Shown here: positions 61,890 through 64,000 of the stretch, in pieces
Layout of the letters: each line of letters starts with the position of its first letter
Numbering within the stretch: the stretch's first letter is position 1
From: Pandoraea norimbergensis
GTDB lineage: Bacteria; Pseudomonadota; Gammaproteobacteria; Burkholderiales; Burkholderiaceae
Direction: 5' to 3'
DNA length: 64,000 bases
Assembly (NCBI RefSeq): GCF_001465545.3
Contig: NZ_CP013480.3
Coordinates: 1,860,001 to 1,924,000 of the forward strand
Notes under the pieces: generated by a model
Told to the model about the DNA's origin: nothing
Database searches by the model: none
The model's input: the letters and a program-made list of their open reading frames with translations, nothing else
Translations under genes and position numbers: made by a program

Positions 61890-62537
61890 ATGAAGTTGAA
61901 TGACATCCCCGCTGCGGATCTCGCCTTGCGTCTGCATGGCGTTGACCACACGGCCCGGCCGACGTGGCGATTGCGCGAAACCGTCGAGTTTTATCGCGAC
62001 GTGCTCGGGCTGCCGCTGATCCACACGATCTCCGCGCGCGGCTGGGGACCTGCCACGCACCCCGATTTCCTGCATTTCTTCTTCGATAGCGGCAACGGCA
62101 GCACCATCGCGTTTTTCTACTATCTCGGCAGTGACGAGCCCGCGACGCTTGCCCGCCATCAGGGCAGTGCGCCGTTTCCCGACGATCATGTGTTCGACGC
62201 CACGCACACCGCATGGCTGGTCGATACGCAAGCCGATCTGCACGCGTGGAAAGCCCGTCTGGAAGCGCGCGGTGTCGAAGTGTCGGCCGAGACGGCGCAC
62301 GAGGTGATCGAGTCGATCTACTTCCGCGACCCGAATGGCTATTTCATCGAGATCACCCGGAAGCTGCGCGCGCTGGCGAGCATCGACGCACGCGATGCAG
62401 CCGCCACGCTTGAGGCCGCGATGGAAATCGAAGACGAAGCCCGCGAGGGGAGCGCACCCTTCACGTGTATCGACGCCGTCTGGCTGCGCAAAGCGCAACG
62501 CCTTAATCAGCGCCTGCGCGAGGAGCGTCAGTCATGA
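61890..62537 (+). CDS. VOC family protein, dioxygenase-like
   Basis: A 215-residue vicinal-oxygen-chelate protein. Metal-ligand candidates are LHGVDHTARPT and DATHTAWLVD (His) and a Glu in YFIEITRKL; the helical C-terminal extension (about 155-215) is family-unusual. Could be an extradiol-type ring-cleavage enzyme or an isomerase. GGAGA ahead of the ATG. Its stop overlaps the next small gene. Confidence 0.85.
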   Translation: MKLNDIPAADLALRLHGVDHTARPTWRLRETVEFYRDVLGLPLIHTISARGWGPATHPDFLHFFFDSGNGSTIAFFYYLGSDEPATLARHQGSAPFPDDHVFDATHTAWLVDTQADLHAWKARLEARGVEVSAETAHEVIESIYFRDPNGYFIEITRKLRALASIDARDAAATLEAAMEIEDEAREGSAPFTCIDAVWLRKAQRLNQRLREERQS

Positions 62538-62791
62538 GTGCCCAGCCGTTGCAGATTTTCGTATTGAACGTGCCGGAGTTCGCGTCACTGATCGATGCAG
62601 CACGGCGGATGCCGGAATGCCGCATCGAGACAGCAGGCGACTACACGGTGATTGCCAGCGACGTGCCGATTGCCTTCGAGCGCCGGGCGTTGGGGCTGAA
62701 GCCTGCTGTCTGGTACGGCCTTTTCACGGGCGGCCTCGACGCTCGGATCGACTACGAACGCGACATCGTGCGGATCGCTCCGCGCGCATAA
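62534..62791 (+). CDS. Small unrecognised protein
   Basis: An 85-residue protein without a recognised domain, mixed alpha/beta (LQIFVLNVPEFASLIDAAR, VWYGLFTGGLDARIDYERD). It overlaps the VOC stop by four bases and lies 28 bases before the ligase gene, so it is translated as part of the operon. The tight packing suggests a pathway-specific accessory protein. Confidence 0.65.
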   Translation: MSAQPLQIFVLNVPEFASLIDAARRMPECRIETAGDYTVIASDVPIAFERRALGLKPAVWYGLFTGGLDARIDYERDIVRIAPRA

Positions 62792-62819
62792 GTTCGCGAC
62801 AGACCATGCAGGAGACAGC

Positions 62820-64000
62820 ATGAGCGGTATTCATCACCGTATTTATCATCGGATCGACGGCGTCACGTACTGTCCGCCAGAACTGGCGCAGCGATATTTC
62901 GCGTCGAACGCTTGGCGAGATACGACCCTTGGCGATGCGTTGCGGGCGACCGCCGCGCGTGTGCCGGATCGCCCCGCCTATCTCAGCGACGAGGCCACGC
63001 TGACCTTTGCCGAACTGGACGCGCGCAGCGAGCGGCTGGGCGCAGCGCTGATCGAACTGGGTCTGCGACCGGGCGAACGGGCGATCTTCCAGATGGGGAC
63101 GACAGTCGATACGGTCGTCGCGCTGATGGGCGCCTACAAGGCGGGCGTGGTGCCGGTTTGCGCGGTGCCGCAATACCGGGAAGTCGAAATCGGCCAACTG
63201 GCGGCGCAGTCGGGCGCTCGCGGCTATTTCGTACAGGCGGATTTCTCTAGCTTCGATCTCGTCGGGTTTGCGCGCCAGATGATGGACCGGCACGCTTCGA
63301 TCGAACACCTGCTGGTCGCGCGAGCGGCGAGCGATGGGCTTACGAGCGCGGGCGCTCACGGCATCGAGCGACTCATTGATGCCATGCCGATCGAGCGAGC
63401 ACGCGCCGTGCTGTCAGATATCCGCATCGGCAGTGAAGACGTCTTGAGTTTTCAACTCTCGGGCGGCACGACGGGCGTGCCTAAGATCATTCCGCGCTTT
63501 CATGCGGAATATCTCGGCCACTCGCTCGCGTGGATGCGCCACATCGGCATGACCGAGCACAGCCGCATGATCTGGTCGTTGCCGCTGCTGCACAACGCGG
63601 GCCAGCTTTATGTGCTCGCATCGACCGTTGCCACCGGCATGACGACCGTGCTGATGCCGCGCGTCGACATCGCCCGCATGCTCACGCTGATCGAAATGCA
63701 TCGCGTCACGCACGGGCTGTCGATCGGGCCGGTTGCGCCGCAAATGATCGCGTACAAGGACGTCGCCCGGCATGATCTGTCGTCGCTGGAACTGTTCGGT
63801 ACGATGAGCCGCGCCGATTCGCTCGAAGACCATCTCGGCGTACCGTGCTTCAACCTTTACGGTACGACCGAAGGCTTGCTCATGGGTGCCGGGGCAGGGT
63901 TGCCTGCTGCCGTTCGGCACCACACGCAGGGCTTGTCGGGATGCGAGGACGACGAGATTCGCGTGCTGGTCCCGGGCACCGACGTGCCGGTAGACGAGGG
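62820..64000 (+). CDS. EntE/DhbE-like aryl-acid adenylating ligase, partial
   Basis: The first 393 codons are present and the gene runs off the right edge. AMP-binding motifs match 2,3-dihydroxybenzoate-AMP ligases: LSGGTTGVPKIIPR (213-226) is the phosphate loop, LLHNAGQL has His258-Asn259 at the aryl-acid pocket position (Asn as in DhbE), and NLYGTTEG is the adenine motif. CAGGAG precedes the ATG. Its product could be an aryl-AMP or, with a downstream partner, an aryl-CoA. No siderophore carrier protein is visible, so degradation of salicylate-like acids is more likely than siderophore making. Confidence 0.88.
   Translation, partial: MSGIHHRIYHRIDGVTYCPPELAQRYFASNAWRDTTLGDALRATAARVPDRPAYLSDEATLTFAELDARSERLGAALIELGLRPGERAIFQMGTTVDTVVALMGAYKAGVVPVCAVPQYREVEIGQLAAQSGARGYFVQADFSSFDLVGFARQMMDRHASIEHLLVARAASDGLTSAGAHGIERLIDAMPIERARAVLSDIRIGSEDVLSFQLSGGTTGVPKIIPRFHAEYLGHSLAWMRHIGMTEHSRMIWSLPLLHNAGQLYVLASTVATGMTTVLMPRVDIARMLTLIEMHRVTHGLSIGPVAPQMIAYKDVARHDLSSLELFGTMSRADSLEDHLGVPCFNLYGTTEGLLMGAGAGLPAAVRHHTQGLSGCEDDEIRVLVPGTDVPVDE

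Noticed and set aside
62820..64000. Siderophore gene entE
   Set aside because: No carrier-protein, isochorismatase or NRPS gene is visible and neighbours look catabolic; symbol withheld.

Overview
The window reads as a chromosomal segment of a GC-rich betaproteobacterium, most likely Burkholderiaceae (Pandoraea or a close relative). This rests on protein style (AcnB, the CioAB-type cytochrome bd, many LysR regulators next to their targets), dense coding and frequent 4-base ATGA gene overlaps. I see no rRNA, tRNA, CRISPR array, transposase or integrase. This looks like ordinary accessory metabolism rather than a mobile island. Both ends cut a gene: a VOC protein on the left and an aryl-acid adenylating ligase on the right.

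Layout. 1-6 kb: a cut VOC gene and LysR, then a four-gene export operon on the minus strand (HlyD adaptor, ABC ATPase, ABC-2 permease, NodT-type outer membrane factor). 6.3-14.2 kb: folE, a YbhB protein, cyanide-insensitive-type cytochrome bd genes with a DUF2474 mini-protein, a DUF1345 protein, a large CPBP-protease fusion and an unknown membrane protein. 14.4-16 kb: a NarK/NasA-type nitrate transporter behind a near-perfect sigma-54 promoter and a leader that looks like an ANTAR (NasT-type) attenuator. 16-34 kb: many small units (class II aldolase, PEP mutase/isocitrate lyase family, cytochrome b561 with a glycosyltransferase, mnmH, lipoproteins, aqpZ, SDR/TetR, LysE exporters, HD protein, DHA2 pump), mostly with their own regulators.

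34.4-47.4 kb is a catabolic region. A GntR regulator faces Ldh2, Fe-alcohol dehydrogenase and succinate-semialdehyde-type dehydrogenase genes, followed by an MFS carrier and an acetoacetate-decarboxylase-like enzyme. Then come a LysR regulator, a LeuC/LeuD-like hydratase whose small subunit lacks the usual substrate-binding Arg, an RraA/HMG-aldolase family protein, an aspartate-type aminotransferase and an orphan glutamate-type binding protein. The last five genes fit a route that takes up a branched glutamate analogue, transaminates it, hydrates the methylene 2-oxo acid and splits it to pyruvate. This is an inference.

47.5-56.5 kb holds acnB, then an AraC regulator and an MHS carrier divergent from a three-gene set (flavoprotein, Fe-S protein, CCG/HdrB-like protein). 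That set resembles an SdhABE/MfrABE-type fumarate reductase or succinate dehydrogenase with an unassigned substrate. 56.6-59.6 kb holds a DUF1059 protein, a BBE flavoenzyme and a DUF900 lipoprotein hydrolase. From 59.7 kb to the right edge a TetR gene is divergent from an aromatic-acid-type operon (alpha/beta hydrolase, VOC protein, small unknown, EntE/DhbE-like ligase), with three copies of a 16-bp motif between them. Start sites were chosen from visible ribosome binding sites and family lengths. No database search was run.
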